The notes beneath the pieces were generated by a model. It was given only the letters and a program-made list of their open reading frames with translations. It was not told where the DNA came from and did not search any database. Shown piece after piece: positions 1 through 11,599 of a stretch of DNA of 27,641 nucleotides. Where the stretch lies: contig JBOZIK010000001.1 of assembly GCA_051453625.1 (NCBI GenBank), positions 199,322,811 to 199,350,451 of the forward strand. Direction: 5' to 3'. The position numbers and the translations under genes are program-made. The stretch comes from Welwitschia mirabilis (Eukaryota > Gnetophyta > Gnetopsida > Welwitschiales). Positions within the stretch are counted from its first letter, which is position 1. Each line of letters begins with the position of its first letter.

Positions 1-752
1 ATTTTGTAGAAATATTATTCAATTTCCTATGATCTAACTATATATTCACTAAAAATTACTTAATATTAATTCTATAGTCTAATATTAAATTCTTACTATT
101 TTCTATGTTTATTTTTAGAGTTATCTTCATAAAATAATTTTAAAAATTTATTAACTCCCAAAAAAATTATTGTTATTAAATTTTTATAATCTTAATAGAA
201 TTCTAAACTTATAAAAAAATCCATTAAATTCTAATTAATAATTAATGAGTTATGATATCCATAACTTATGTTACTAGTTTTAGAAAGATAAACTTTATTT
301 AAACAAGGAACATGAAAAATCATATATAAATCTAAACCATAGTTGATAAATTTTACTAAGAAAACCTAATGTAATTAGTTTATGACATATACAAAATAAA
401 TTTTAACTAACAAAAATACATATTAATTAAAAAATCAATGCACAAGATTAAGTAAGAGTAAACAATTCAATGAGCCTTAGGATTAACATGAAGGACTATC
501 TAGTGCAAGTGGGATTGAGAGTCTGATAATCTACCATAATAAGAGGATTCTAATGCATATATGATGCATAATAAAGCTTCAATGATCAAGAATTAATGCA
601 TAAAAAAACTTGGATATTCAAATATTATAGTAAACATCTTAGTCACTTAGCTAAAATTATCCATTAGTAACCCCATCAACCAAGCATGTAAAGAGATCCC
701 TCAAATATCTCCCTTATCTTATTTTGAGTAAAATTGAAGGGTAATTTTAATT
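1..752. other. AT-rich intergenic DNA, no gene seen
   Basis: I see no coding similarity, RNA gene or clear repeat structure here in any frame. The sequence is strongly AT-rich with many short A and T runs. It may be very old transposon debris, but nothing supports a family. Confidence 0.5.
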
Positions 753-1062
753 AAGAAAAAACATTATTAAAATATATGCAATGTCTGAATGCATTACTCT
801 ATTATGGCATATATTTCTTTAAGAAAAGGTATAACACAGAAATATAATAAGTAGAGGNNNNNNNNNNNNNNNNNNNNNNNNNNNNNNNNNNNNNNNNNNN
901 NNNNNNNNNNNNNNNNNNNNNNNNNNNNNNNNNNNNNNNNNNNNNNNNNNNNNNNNNAAAAAACATTATTAAAATATATTCAATTTCTGAATGCAATACT
1001 CTATTATGGCATATATTTCTTTAAGAAAAGGTATAACACAAAAATATAATAAGTAGATGAAA
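753..1062. repeat. Direct duplication of about 100 bp flanking an assembly gap
   Basis: The stretch 753-857 recurs nearly unchanged at about 956-1060, directly across a run of Ns. Both copies share the landmarks ATTACTCTATTATGGCATAT (second copy AATACTC...) and AAGAAAAGGTATAACACA. They differ at only a handful of sites, far fewer than old repeats elsewhere in this window. The match ends abruptly at the gap on one side. A true tandem duplication is possible, but the placement suggests an assembly artefact: one locus represented twice, from unmerged contig ends or two haplotypes. Confidence 0.8.
858..957. other. Assembly gap of exactly 100 N
   Basis: Exactly 100 Ns, the conventional placeholder for a gap of unknown size, so the length should not be taken as real. 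The flanking duplication suggests that no sequence may be missing here. Confidence 0.95.
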
Positions 1063-1259
1063 CCTACTTGGAAAGGTAATGATTAGAGGCTTCTGCTTGA
1101 TTAAAAATGATGAAGATTTAACAAAGTCTTAATCTCCAAGATTCTTAGCTCTAATTTTTAAGTTCAAACTTCAAGATCTAAACTCCAATCTATAATATTC
1201 ATGATCAACAATAAGGGAAGAAGAAGTACAAAGAAAAAATGGAAGTGTGAGAAGAGAAT

Positions 1260-1478
1260 TTGGTAGCATGCACTTTCTTAAACATGAAAAATTGGACTTC
1301 CAGAAAGAGAAGGACTATATTTATAGTAAATTATGGATCAGAAGTTCTTGATTCAATTGTTTATGGATCACACATGCCATTTTATCTCCTATGGCACTAT
1401 GATCACACTAAAGTGGATGAGCTTGGTTACATTGAATTGGATAAAATGAATCACATTGAATTGGAAAAGATTGACTAA
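1260..1478 (+). CDS. Short unrecognised open frame (doubtful gene)
   Basis: An open frame is visible here; if GTG or an upstream codon is not used, the first ATG lies near 1285. The predicted peptide is about 72 residues, starts MVACTFLNMKNW and ends GYIELDKMNHIELEKID. I recognise no domain. The C-terminus carries a short internal duplication: the ATTGAATTGGA/AATTGGAAAA block occurs twice about 27 bases apart. No promoter, splice sites or neighbouring coding exons are visible. In DNA this AT-rich a frame of this size can occur by chance. It could be a remnant of an LTR or a gag leader. I list it only so that the position is accounted for. Confidence 0.15.
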   Translation: MVACTFLNMKNWTSRKRRTIFIVNYGSEVLDSIVYGSHMPFYLLWHYDHTKVDELGYIELDKMNHIELEKID

Positions 1479-1479
1479 T

Positions 1480-3100
1480 GATAAGCTGGTGGAGAATGAA
1501 CGATAAGTGACATTAATATATGAATAATAAAAAGATATTATATTCATGATTATTACACCTAAATATGCTCATAACCATATTAAATCAATTTAAAACATGC
1601 ATTAAACAATGTCTAATATGCATTAAAAGAATAAATCTTTTCTATGAACCATTTTTAAAACTATCATGTGTTACCATGAGATAAACTTTTCTAATTTAAA
1701 TGAATAAGAAAAGTGAATATTTAATAAACAAAGTACTTTTGCAAATATTAGGAAGGATAAACATCATGGTAGAGTCAAATATACTCATTCATTCTTCTTG
1801 ATTTATGGATAAGACTAGATGTACTTATTCACATGCTCATCAATTTTATGATTCATTAAATCCATCAACACAAAATATAATAGAGGAGATTTCATAACAT
1901 AATATAGTACACTCAAAGTTTTATTCACTTATTTTACCAACTACGTTAACTATTTACTTATACTAAGTAATTTTATTTCTCTAACGTGGATAAGACACAT
2001 GAATAAATAAGTGATATACATATTTAATATGTCATGCTTGTAATTATCTTATTATTAATTTATTCCTTCTTATGAATTTTTCAATTTAATAATTTATGAT
2101 GTAAATTATATGCCTTTACATTAAAGGAATTATTTAAGTTTAATGTTTATATATGTTATTTATTTTAATCATAAAATTTTTAATAAAATAAGTATCTAAA
2201 AATATCAAAACTATGAGAACCATCTAAAAAATAAGATTAAAAACTTAAAATGTCATACAAGGATCAAGAATTTAAAATTACACATAATGCATATTTTTTG
2301 ACATAAGAAAAATATAATATGTCATTGATTATAAAAATAAATACTATCTTCTGTAAAGCCTCTAATTAAAGAAGAGTTTCATATTAAAATTAAAATATCA
2401 AAAATTATCATATAATAAGGAGATCAATATGTTTAATATTTATGTAATTAAAGGTTATAAAATGTGTGATATAATAACAACACTACAAATGAGAAATCTT
2501 TGAGGAGTAATAGTAAATCAAAAATTTTCAAGACATAATGGTTCAGGATAGTAATATTATTAATAATAAATAATAGATATACATATATAAATTATAATGC
2601 AACCATCGCTTCTCTTATAATAGTAAAAAAATTAAAACCTAAATTATGTATTAGTTAAGGAAATGATTGTACTTACTAATGGATCTATAGCCTAAGTTTC
2701 TTAACAAGTATTAGAATGTAGACTAAACATAATTAGAAGATATTTTATCATGCATCCATTAGTTATTAATTTAAGAAAGTATGATATAGTTATGAAAATA
2801 AATTTTTTGAATAGAGACTAAGTTATAATAAATTATAAAGATAATTAAGGAATTGACAACATCAATAAATCATAACTCAAATTAACATAAAGAAAATTTA
2901 ATGAAAAATAAAAATAATAAATTGAATATTCATATTACAACTTAGATCTATATACATAAAAAGAAAATAAAAATCTATGAGTGATATTTAAGTAGTTAAA
3001 AAATATTAAGATGTATTTAGCACAATATTTCTAAGGATGCAAATGCACATTACATTAGAATGTAATAAGATTTTAGTACTTAATGATAAGATAATTAGGA
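1480..3100. other. AT-rich intergenic DNA, no gene seen
   Basis: All six frames are closed by frequent stops and I find no family motif. There are many poly-A and poly-T stretches and scattered TAATAA-type words. The left end of LINE-A probably lies near 3.1 kb, but I cannot see a target-site duplication that fixes it. Confidence 0.5.
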
Positions 3101-3229
3101 GAGTAGGAAAGAGGAATCCATGCTAGGCTAGATTTCCTGTTTCACTAGGTAGTAGAGTCAGTCCATACACTAGTGCATGCCAAAGCGAGCTGGTTTCATG
3201 AGTAATGTATTGAGTGAAAAATTGTAAAA

Positions 3230-4556
3230 CAACACTTCTAATATTCTCAAAGTGGATAGTAGTGATGAGGAAGTTAGTAGAAGAAGCAAAAATACTAGGT
3301 GATGTGGCTAGGGCAAACGCATAGAAAATGATAAAGATAGTAGCCTTAGCTAAAGTTCTACATAATAGAGTCACCAAAATAGGAGAAGACTAGGTACTCA
3401 TTAAAGGTGAGGTTGTGTTTTCTAAAGGTTCAATAGTAGGTTAACTAGGACAAATGCATGAAGTAAGATTATAAATCCCCTCTAATGATTTTTTTCAAAG
3501 AATATGGATCTTTAAGATTAAATCTAATTCATAACACTCCATAGCCATAGAGGAATATTTCAAATTTAGCTTGGTAGGATGTTTTATTTTAGTAAAGCCA
3601 AGACCAAACTTATAGTGGACCAAAATAAAATTAGTTCAAGTTATTATACTTGCGTAATATTTGATCCAAGAATAATTTAAACATAATCATGATAAGGAAG
3701 CCCTAGTTTTTAAGGGAAAGAAGCTTAGCCTTAACCTAGTGATTACCTAGGAAAGATTTTAACAACATATTCTAAAAATTATTAATTTGGGTAAAATTAA
3801 AGGGAGTTAGTTTAGCATTATGAAACCAAAAATTTATTACAGAGCTAGTTGTCAAGTTTGAAAAGGTAATAAAACTAAAACTTATCATAATTAATAACTT
3901 AAAATTAATGCTTATTAGGTGTTGTACTTGGATAGATATTAAACTAACTCAGAACCTAAGGAGCTTTGAAATTATGCATGGTTTTAGAACCAATAAGTAG
4001 AGGTGAAATATGAAAACATACTTTTAGCTTATAATTTATGCTTTGTAATAGTTCACTCAAAAATGTTTTGCCCATTAAACATAGATAAGATTTATGGAAA
4101 GTATGATAGAAAATAATAATTGGAAAATAGATATCAAATAAACTATAAAAGATTTGAATACAATTTAAGTAACTGTAGGATTAATAAGGATGAAAATGAA
4201 TTTCAAATATGGTAAGAAAGAATAAAACAATCTCTAGCCTTAGATAAATGGGATCTAAAATAAGAAAAATAAACAATAGTAGTAAAATCCTAGTAATAAT
4301 GCAAAAATAAATGGAAACGACAAGGGACTAAGCTAGGAATAGCAGGTATTAAAGATGCTTAACAAGTTCATCCTTCTTTCTAGTAGTAAATAAAGGATTA
4401 AACTTTAAATATGAGAGCTTGAAAGAAATGGTAGCCTTTAAAAATAAGTAAAGCCCTTCCACTAGGGTAAGGGTAAGAAAAGAAGAATATGAAAATATTA
4501 CTAACAGGTTTCAAATAACTCTAATAGATATGTCAAGTAAAGCTTCTAAGAATAAT
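3230..4556 (+). pseudogene. LINE-A ORF1 remnant (nucleic-acid-binding, DUF4283-like plus CCHC)
   Basis: Plant L1 ORF1 proteins coat the element RNA. Traces here include RKLVEEAKILGDVARANA near 3,270-3,330, GEVVFSKGSIVG near 3,410, a DUF4283-like stretch from about 3,540 to 3,800, and a zinc-knuckle relic near 4,035-4,075 reading NLCFVIVHSKMFCP. In that relic the second Cys, the His and the last Cys of C-X2-C-X4-H-X4-C are kept, while the first Cys is now Tyr (TAT). The order and spacing match LINE-B ORF1 at 13.7-14.9 kb, which supports both calls. There are many in-frame stops and frame changes, so this is not a translatable gene. Confidence 0.7.
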
Positions 4557-4561
4557 AATAA

Positions 4562-5560
4562 ATGAATATGCTAATCTAGAATATTAGAGGCATGAAATCT
4601 ACCTCTAAAGTATAGGATTTAGAAAAATTTATTATCAAACATAAAGTTAAAGTCATTTGCATTTAAGAGACAAAAATTTAGAGAAGAAATAACCTAATTA
4701 CCTTAAGCAGAAAGTGGAATATCAAATGGTACCCACCTGTGGAAAGATAGAGGAACTTCTAATGATATTAAAAAAGAAGATAGATTATACTAGAATAGAA
4801 AATAATAGGTGGTACTAAGTTATTGTTATGCAAGATTAATTCTTAGTTAATATTTATATGTTACAAAGTATTACATCAAAGAATAAAGTATAGAAGCAAA
4901 TTTAGGAGAAGGTTAGGAATAGGAAATGCATTATAATAGGATATTTTAACTAGACTTTATATGAATGAAAGAAAGAAGGGAGGATCTAGTATTTAAACAC
5001 AGGGGTGGAAGAGCTAGAAGGGTTATTAAACTTTTTAGAGCTAATTAACATACAAATTTATCAAGTTCAATTCACTTGTTTAAATAGGATAAAATAAAAA
5101 AACATGGTTTTATCAAGAATTGATAGAGTCTTAATTTTAACAGAGTTCTTTAGAGATAAGAATTACATGCGGATAACACAAGGAAGATGCTATTCAAATC
5201 ACAAACTAATCATATTTTTCCAATAGAGGAATAGGGATAGGAAATTCCATTTCACATTTAAAATATAAGGCTTTAGGAAAAAGAAATAAGGAAATTCATG
5301 TAAAAGAATTAAAATGAGAATGAGGAAAATCTACTTGATAATATATAATAGAATCTCTAGAAGGTAAAGAATTAGATTAAGAAATGGAGAAAATCCTAGT
5401 GGAGGAAGTTTAATTAGAATAAAAACTAAAGGAAGAAACATTAAAATTTAGAAGGACCAAGAGGAAAGAGAACATCTACAGGAAGAAGAATGAAAAAGGT
5501 TTTAGGAGTTGCACTTGCTTTGCAAGAAAGAAGAATTGTACTGATGCCAAAGACCTTACA
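4562..5560 (+). pseudogene. LINE-A ORF2, endonuclease domain remnant
   Basis: ORF2 opens with ATG at 4,562 and reads MNMLI*NIRGMKS, the conserved N-terminus of plant LINE AP endonucleases, with the invariant Trp turned into TAG. At about 4,651-4,680 the frame reads KVICI*ETK, the catalytic Glu-containing block, with Gln turned into TAA. At 4,938-4,950 a GYFN* relic marks the catalytic block normally written GDFN, with Asp changed to Tyr. The domain would nick target DNA to prime reverse transcription. Losing the Asp and gaining stops makes it inactive. It continues into the RT region below. Confidence 0.78.
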
Positions 5561-5799
5561 GAAATTGGTTAAAGCACATAGATAGATACATAAAATGCAT
5601 CTTTAACATTATAAAGCCAAGAAGATGGGCTAACATAAGAGAGATAGTACTCTAGAAGAATAAGCACTATAAGAAGGAGGAAGTATCCAAAGCCTTTATG
5701 GATAGTTTCAAGGATTTATTAAAAGACTCTATACTAATTAGTTCTTTCACATTGTGAAGTGTGGCTTGACAGAGGAAGTTCCTCCTGGGATGGGTGTAT

Positions 5800-7050
5800 T
5801 AGAAAGAACTCTAAAAGTCTCTTAAGAATATGAATTTTCATAACATTTTAGGCCCAGATGGATGGATATTGGAATGTTTTTAAAAGTACTAAAAGTATGT
5901 AGGATAATAAATCACAAATATATTTAACTAGGTGATGAGAAGAGGATCTAATTCCCATGCCTGAAATAAAAGTCATATTATTATGATTCCAAAAAAGGAT
6001 AAAGCTATAGAAGTAAATGGATATCTACTAATAGGAGTTGGCAATGTAATTTTCAAGTTGTTTTTAAAGATAATAGTAAGTATAATTCATTTTCCCTTGA
6101 AGGGAATTATGAGGTCCAACTATATAGTCTTCCCAAGAGATCATAACATCTTAGACTAGGTAATTTTTAACCATGAAATATTTTATTCCATTTAGAGGAA
6201 AAACAAAAGAGGTTATGATTTAAAGCTTGATATTAGAAAATCCTATTGTATAATATCTTGGAGTTTCTTAGAACACGTGTTAATGATCAAATTTTTTACT
6301 TGAAAGTTTATGAGCTTAATTTTACAAATGCAAATAATAGCTAGATTCATGTTGAAATTCAATTAGGAGACTCATGGGTATTTTAACTCTAGTAATGATC
6401 TATAGTAAGGGGGATTCTCTTTTCTTATTTCTCTATTTCAGTTCTAAACATTTTGTGAGACTACATTCACTAAGAGGGGGTATGGAGCTAACTATTCATG
6501 GGCTAAATATCTTAGTGAATTCTTTCATAAGTGACTCTATTATTTTATCAAAGGAAAACATTCAGCAAATCAGCAATATTAAGGAGGATATGAAAAAATT
6601 CATTAGTAAGTCAAGGCTTGTACAAAAGTAAAATTTATTATTTTAACACTTAGACTAGCATTCAATAGAGGATTGAAAGAATCCTAAGAATTGAAAAAGG
6701 GGTAGAAAAGGAGCTTTATCTAGTAATTTTCATGTTTAAATGAAAAACTTTTATGTCATAAAAAGACCTATTATTAAATGTGGATAGGAGATGCAACATA
6801 TAAAGTATGATCTTTCTCTCAAGTAGAGGGAGAATTATTATCGCAAGTACAATTTTATTCACTATCACAAAATATCGCATGTCTTATAAGAACATGTTAA
6901 ACTAGCTAAATAGAATTTTTTTTCTACGTAGAAGGACAAGGAGGGATTAAGTTCTATGCAGTATCTTAAGAAGAGATAGCCAAGCTAATGGAAGTGAGAG
7001 GATGGATAATCAAGATGTAAAAGCATTTTTGTAACAAGTGCCAAGATAAT
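5800..7050 (+). pseudogene. LINE-A ORF2, reverse transcriptase domain remnant
   Basis: Successive RT blocks are recognisable: NILGPDGWILECF near 5,840; IMIPKKDKAIEVNGY near 5,980-6,025; YDLKLDIRKSYCIISWSF near 6,213-6,270, with the first catalytic Asp kept; YSKGDSLFLFLYF near 6,400-6,440; and FISDSIILSKENIQQ near 6,520-6,570, where the usual paired catalytic acids have become Ser-Asp. A thumb-like stretch with LSLK and YRMSYK follows near 6,810-6,895. The segment 6,374-6,631 is still open for about 85 residues and is the best-kept piece. RT would copy the element RNA at the nicked target. Stops and shifts break it elsewhere. Confidence 0.82.
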
Positions 7051-7060
7051 TATCAAGCTA

Positions 7061-7106
7061 GAAAAAGGGAGAGAATTTATTTAGAAAAAGGGAGAGAATT
7101 TATTTG
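7061..7106 (+). repeat. Tandem duplication of a 23 bp unit
   Basis: Two adjacent 23-base copies at 7,061-7,083 and 7,084-7,106 share GAAAAAGGGAGAGAATTTAT and are identical over 22 bases. The duplication lies downstream of the LINE-A RT and is not a multiple of three, so it shifts the frame. It looks like a recent slippage event in a decayed element. Confidence 0.85.
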
Positions 7107-7109
7107 GAA

Positions 7110-8476
7110 AAAAAAACTATTAAAAAAGAAGTATAAATCCTAGGAGTCTGGGCAAGGAGATTCCATATTCTGAAAGGCTCTATGTAAATAAAGAGAAAAC
7201 CTAGAAAAAAAATCTCAACTTCATTAAATTAAAATGATGACATCGCATTCTAGTAATTGAATTTCATTGATGGCAAGAACCCAAATGAAATTCTAGAGCT
7301 AATAAGTATAAGAGAAGAGCTATTAAAAATTATAGGAAGAGAACATAGAACCTACTAAAATCTAATGAAGATTATTAGAGGGAAAATCAAAAAATTAAAG
7401 TAGAAATAAGTATCATAAGGGACATTTTTAGAGTGGTTAATCTATCTTCTAATAAAAAAGATACATAACTAACTAATAGAGGAAGGATCTCTATGAAGAT
7501 GATTTTAACTAAACTATATAGCATTAATAACACCATGACAAACAACTAGAGGAAAGGTATTATGGGTAAATACAAATTTCTAAAATGAATAATCCTAAAA
7601 ATAGAATAGCTATAATGATTAAACTGAGGCATAGTGGGTTAAAAGCTTTGAAGAGCTATCTAGTATGTGAAAGAGCTAAAATAGTATAGAATTTATTTAA
7701 GAACTACTCTTTTATGGCTAAAGTTTAGAAGATTGTGAATAGAAATGTTACATAGGAAAGAATTCTCCTCTCAACTTACAAAGGATATGAAATCATGCTA
7801 TGGTTTATTTGAAGAGTATGTAATAGCTGCATAGCTCTATCTTCTCTAGTCTAGCAACTAGCACATGGGAAATGGAAATAATCATTAAGAGAAAGATTAA
7901 AGATTTTTGGGTGATGAAAAGAATGGGGAAGCACCCTTTCCATGAGCCAATGGATTCATGAATAATAAAAAGTTATGGCATTAGATTTAATAGATGGAAT
8001 GGAATCTCATAATTAAACTAAAAGGAGATTCAAGATTCAACTCTTTAAAAGTAGTCGTAAAAAGGAAGCTAGTCATGGTAGGTAGTAGATTCAGATCACC
8101 TCATATTTGATTACATAAGCCATGATTTGAGAGAAAAGAAGAGTTGATACTTTCCTTTTTCCATGGATACGTAGATGTGAACTACTTATTTGAGCATAAG
8201 GCACCCACAAACACAAAATGATACATCTGAAAGGCAAAGCTAGAGTAGCTTTAGGCTCTTATGACTAATTTTATAGGTAGATTTATTATCCAAGATAAAA
8301 ATCATTTAAAACTTAAAGGCCTTCATCTTAATTTCTTATTATCTCTTTGGGAGAAAAGGAGGCTTAATCTATTACTCTTCTTCATCATGATACTAAAGGA
8401 AGAAATTATTAAGAAGCATACAATTCTCATTTGTAATTTTAAGGAATTTGTAAAAAAAGAAGTAATGGAGGGCTAG
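7110..8476 (+). pseudogene. LINE-A ORF2 C-terminal region (zf-RVT-like)
   Basis: From about 7.6 kb the translation resembles the region downstream of the RT in plant LINEs: AKVWKIVNRNV near 7,720, a W-rich stretch and an H/C-rich tail. Near 8,205-8,275 the frame reads KAPTNTK then KAKLE and ALMTNFIGRF, matching the zf-RVT pattern of Lys/Pro followed by a Trp-Lys-Ala core. The frame 8,261-8,476 is open for 71 residues and ends at TAG. The part from 7,110 to 7,560 is lysine-rich and I could not align it to a named domain. The role of zf-RVT is unclear; it is thought to bind nucleic acid. Confidence 0.55.
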
Positions 8477-8479
8477 TAA

Positions 8480-9270
8480 AAATGTTAAGGACATGAGAAA
8501 AATGTTTATATTGAAAATAGCAAAAGCTAAAGAAATAGCAATAGTAGGATAAGAAGCCCCTCACTGGAAGCCTTTAGGACTAGCAAGATCTAATGAAATA
8601 AGGGCTTAAAATAACTAGGATTAAAGTAGTAAAGGCATCCTAACCTAAAGCTAGAATATGAACATTATAGGGTAGATGCTAAAGAAGAGCATGCAGCATC
8701 AACTGGCCTAGATTTTATAGTCATCAACAATGATAAGGACAGAAAGGACCTCAATATTAATTTAAGTGAACAGTAATAAAAGCATGAAGAAAAGTAATTA
8801 ATGCAAGCTAACCAAGAGTATTTAGACAATTATGATGAGGATTAATATTATAATTCTAATGATGAAGAAGACTAAAGTGAGGTGAAAGAGGCCAAGGATG
8901 ATTCTAGCATGTAGTTCTTAAATTGGATTAATAATTAGGAAATTCTAGGATTTAACCCAAGGATATTGATAAAAGACATTATTTTGGCCCATATAAAGCT
9001 ATCCCTCAAGTGGCACATGAGAATAATAGAAATAAGGTAGTGGAAGCATCTTCCAAAATGTTAGAGATCAATAATATAAAGGATTTCCTATCTGACCTAA
9101 ACACACAGAGAGCATATAGTAAGAAATGTTTTGACTAGCTAGTTAACAAATATGCATGACACTTTTATTAACTTTCTTTCTTATCTGCATTTGTTTATGT
9201 TTATTTAGTTGTTTCTATTCTTATTTAGTAGGGTCTTTATTTCAAAATTTATGGTGTTTTGGCTTTTTTT
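8480..9270 (+). other. LINE-A 3' region, with an acidic coding-like relic and a T-rich tail
   Basis: Near 8,690-8,890 one frame reads DFIVINNDKDRKDLNIN and, further on, an acidic run (NYDED, NSNDEED). I do not recognise it and it has several stops. From 9,150 to 9,270 the sequence is T-rich and G-poor with a run of Ts near 9,264-9,273, unlike the flanks and consistent with a LINE 3' untranslated region. The next recognisable sequence is gypsy pol at about 9.3 kb, so the LINE end must lie between. Confidence 0.4.
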
Positions 9271-9299
9271 TTATAGTCTAATGATTATGTTTTGCAAAT

Positions 9300-9840
9300 G
9301 AGTTGCTAACAATCCTCTTATATTTTATTTCTAGGAATGCCTTCACATAGGGAAGTAGATTTTATAATATAAATAATTCTCAAAATCACTTAAATGTTAA
9401 ATTATTTTTATCATTTGGTTTCTACAAAAATGAAAGAGTTAAAACTCTAACTTTAGAAGCTAATAAAAAAGGCTTTAGTCATCTTTATGTAACTTCTTTA
9501 AACACTTTAGTATTATTTGTTAAAAATAAGAATGATACTTTGAGATTTTTTTGATATCTCAATAATGTCACTATCATGAATAATTATTCATTACCATTGA
9601 TAGATGATCTTTTTCATTAATTAAATAGATTTAAAATGTTTTCAAAGTTAAATCTAAAGTTAAGATAAAATCATTATAAGATCAAAGAAAAAAAACGTTT
9701 GCAAAACTATTTTTTATACTAGGCATAAGTATTTTGAGTTCACTATTATGCCTTTTAGATTAAGTAATTCCTATAACATCTTTAATGATCTCACACATTA
9801 TATTTTCTAGCATAACTATATGTTGGTTTTTATATATTTT
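9300..9840 (+). pseudogene. Gypsy reverse transcriptase, N-terminal half
   Basis: The translation reads LGMPSHREVDF near 9,331-9,363, KMKELKL near 9,428, KKGFSHLYVTSLNTLVLFVK near 9,469-9,525, NNYSLPLIDDLF near 9,580-9,615, KMFSKLNLK near 9,634-9,660 and a relic of the Tyr-Gly-His-Tyr-Glu-Phe region near 9,720-9,750. These are consecutive blocks of gypsy RT fingers and palm. In the first catalytic block the Asp following the Ser-Lys pair is now Asn. The match stops at the start of the active-site block (VFIY at 9,826-9,838), where foreign sequence begins. Stops and small indels are frequent. Confidence 0.85.
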
Positions 9841-11258
9841 ACCCCTTAGAATTTTAGTAGATAAAATATTTCAAGGTTATAATAAATTATTATTAAAAAT
9901 AACTAGTACTTAAGTTATATTATGTAGAACATGCTGGATTACCCAATCTTCAACCTAATAAAGTAATCAAAGGAGACTAGTGCAACTATTAAATCCATAA
10001 TTTCACTAGCATTTTAAAGAAGGATGGGTTTTAAAAAATTTAAAATGAAAATTATTCCCTAAATAATATAATTAACGTAATAGAATGGAATAAAAGTCAA
10101 ATTAATAGTCAAATAATTAACAAAGATTCACTAAGATATAAAATTCACTTAATTAGTTTTAATGATTAAGAAATTCTTTCTTAACTTGATTTAATAGTAT
10201 TTTAACATGTTAATTAATCAAAATTAAAAGTAAAATTTGGATCCTTAGATATAGAAGCATAATCTACCTTTAAGTCATATTAATTTTATTCCATGTTCCA
10301 TTCCATATTTAGATGACCTCTGTTTATTTTCTATTTTCTATGCTTATGATGAGATCTTACCTCATTATGAAATCCCAAGCTTATTTTCTCCATCTCTAAA
10401 CATGTAGTAATGATTGTTTCATAAGGAAACTACCTTTCCAAGCCTAGCAAAATACTTTGTACTAGATTCCTAATATAGTATATTACACATAATGTTAATA
10501 AATGTAATTTGATCCATGAATACATCTAGTCATCTTTTTAATCATCGATGCATTTATTATTACTTGCCATACAATAGTTCATTTCAGATTCGATTCATAT
10601 CTATTATTGTAAGCTTCTTTATTTAATGATTTATTAGGATTTCCTTAATCTTAGATGCTTTATATGTTAATACTTATGATATTTTTTATGCTATCTTGCT
10701 TTTTCTTTATTTTATTATAATATGTTCCATCTTTAAATCATGGAAATATCTTAGTATTGTAAGCTATTTTCATTTATATTCACAATATTTAAATTTTATA
10801 GTAGATTATTTATTACTTGTTCATAAGATTCTTATAACTTATTCCTTTATTTAGGCTTATCTAATTATTTGTTTGGTAAATAATCATTTCTAATTCTTAG
10901 GAAGAGAATTTTTCTACTATTGATACTTTTTACCTTTTATAATATATCTTTAAACATTCCTTTACTATACAAATTCAAATAATTATGATCTTTGAAACTC
11001 CCTTATGGTCATTATGAAGAACCAATAATTAGGATTTATTCTACTATAATAGATTGGTTTAGTTTTATAGGTTTAAGACTACTACCTATGCCCTTATCAC
11101 TAGGGCATAACTCTGAATATTTGTATTAGTAATACATATCAAGATGCGTTAACATTTTAAAACTATAATGTATGCCTTAATGACTAGATAATAACTCTAC
11201 ATACTATCATTAATAATAATTATTGAGCCAATTCATTACATATTTGGATATATTTGTA
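9840..11258. mobile_element. Foreign segment of about 1.4 kb inside the gypsy RT, family unknown
   Basis: The RT reading breaks off near 9,838 and resumes near 11,259, so about 1.4 kb has been inserted. Both junctions carry the same part of the RT: a 12-base block at 9,826-9,837 matches one at 11,262-11,273 at 9 of 12 positions, which could be a decayed target-site duplication. I see no coding similarity inside, no clear terminal inverted repeat, and no convincing TG...CA LTR ends. The right part holds an imperfect tandem pair, listed separately. It could be a solo LTR, a Mutator-like derivative or another non-autonomous element. Confidence 0.6.
11080..11235. repeat. Imperfect tandem pair, period about 80 bp
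   Basis: Two diverged copies share the landmarks TATGCC...ACTAG...ATAACTCT followed by an ATTA/AATAAT stretch. The first lies about 11,080-11,155 and the second about 11,165-11,235. The first copy contains a short palindrome, GCCCTTATCACTAGGGC, around 11,091-11,107. It lies at the right end of the foreign segment and may be part of its terminal structure. Confidence 0.55.
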
Positions 11259-11590
11259 ATAGCTTTCATTTATGACATACTCATCGTCTTTAAAAACTAT
11301 AGAAATAATAAGAATCATCTTAAAACAGTTTTCTAAATTTTGAGGGAGAAAAATCTATATGCTAGAAAAAGAAAAGTACTCTTTGAAATGAAAGCACTTA
11401 ATTTCTTAAGCATATAGTTTCAAAATATGGAATGCGTGTAAATTCAAAAAATGTTAAGGCAATTATAGTATGGTATATGCCTATAAATGTAATAAAAATA
11501 TGAAGTTTTCTAGGCCTTTTAGGATGTTACACATGTTTCACTATGAATTTTATAAACATTATATATTTTTCAATGAGCATTTTAAAGAAA
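11259..11590 (+). pseudogene. Gypsy reverse transcriptase, C-terminal half
   Basis: The RT resumes as FIYDILIVFKNYRNNKNHLK near 11,265-11,325, the active-site block with one of the two catalytic acids changed to Tyr. Then come ILREKNLYARKRKVLFEMKA near 11,336-11,395, a relic of the Phe-Leu-Gly-His block, and a stretch near 11,465-11,535 corresponding to the conserved Trp-Pro and SFLGL region. The order and spacing are those of gypsy RT palm-to-connection. At least six stops interrupt it. Confidence 0.85.
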
Positions 11591-11599
11591 AATAAATCA

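Larger units (their letters stand above)
3100..9270 (+). mobile_element. LINE-A, decayed L1-type non-LTR retrotransposon
   Basis: A long LINE remnant on the plus strand, readable only through stops and frameshifts. In order it shows an ORF1 with a DUF4283-like part and a CCHC knuckle, an AP-type endonuclease starting near 4,562, a reverse transcriptase from about 5.8 to 7.0 kb, a C-terminal zf-RVT-like region to about 8.48 kb, and a T-rich tail region to about 9.27 kb. About 6.2 kb is close to the usual length of plant L1 elements. Gypsy pol begins right after it, near 9.3 kb. A second member of the same family lies at 13.44-17.3 kb. The exact ends and target duplication were not resolved. 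Confidence 0.82.

Noticed and set aside
3123-3377. Minus-strand open frame of 84 codons
   Set aside because: Antisense shadow of LINE-A ORF1, which has plus-strand coding similarity over the same bases.
9840-11258. Solo LTR of the gypsy element inside its own RT
   Set aside because: No convincing TG and CA ends or 5 bp duplication could be placed; left as an unknown insertion.
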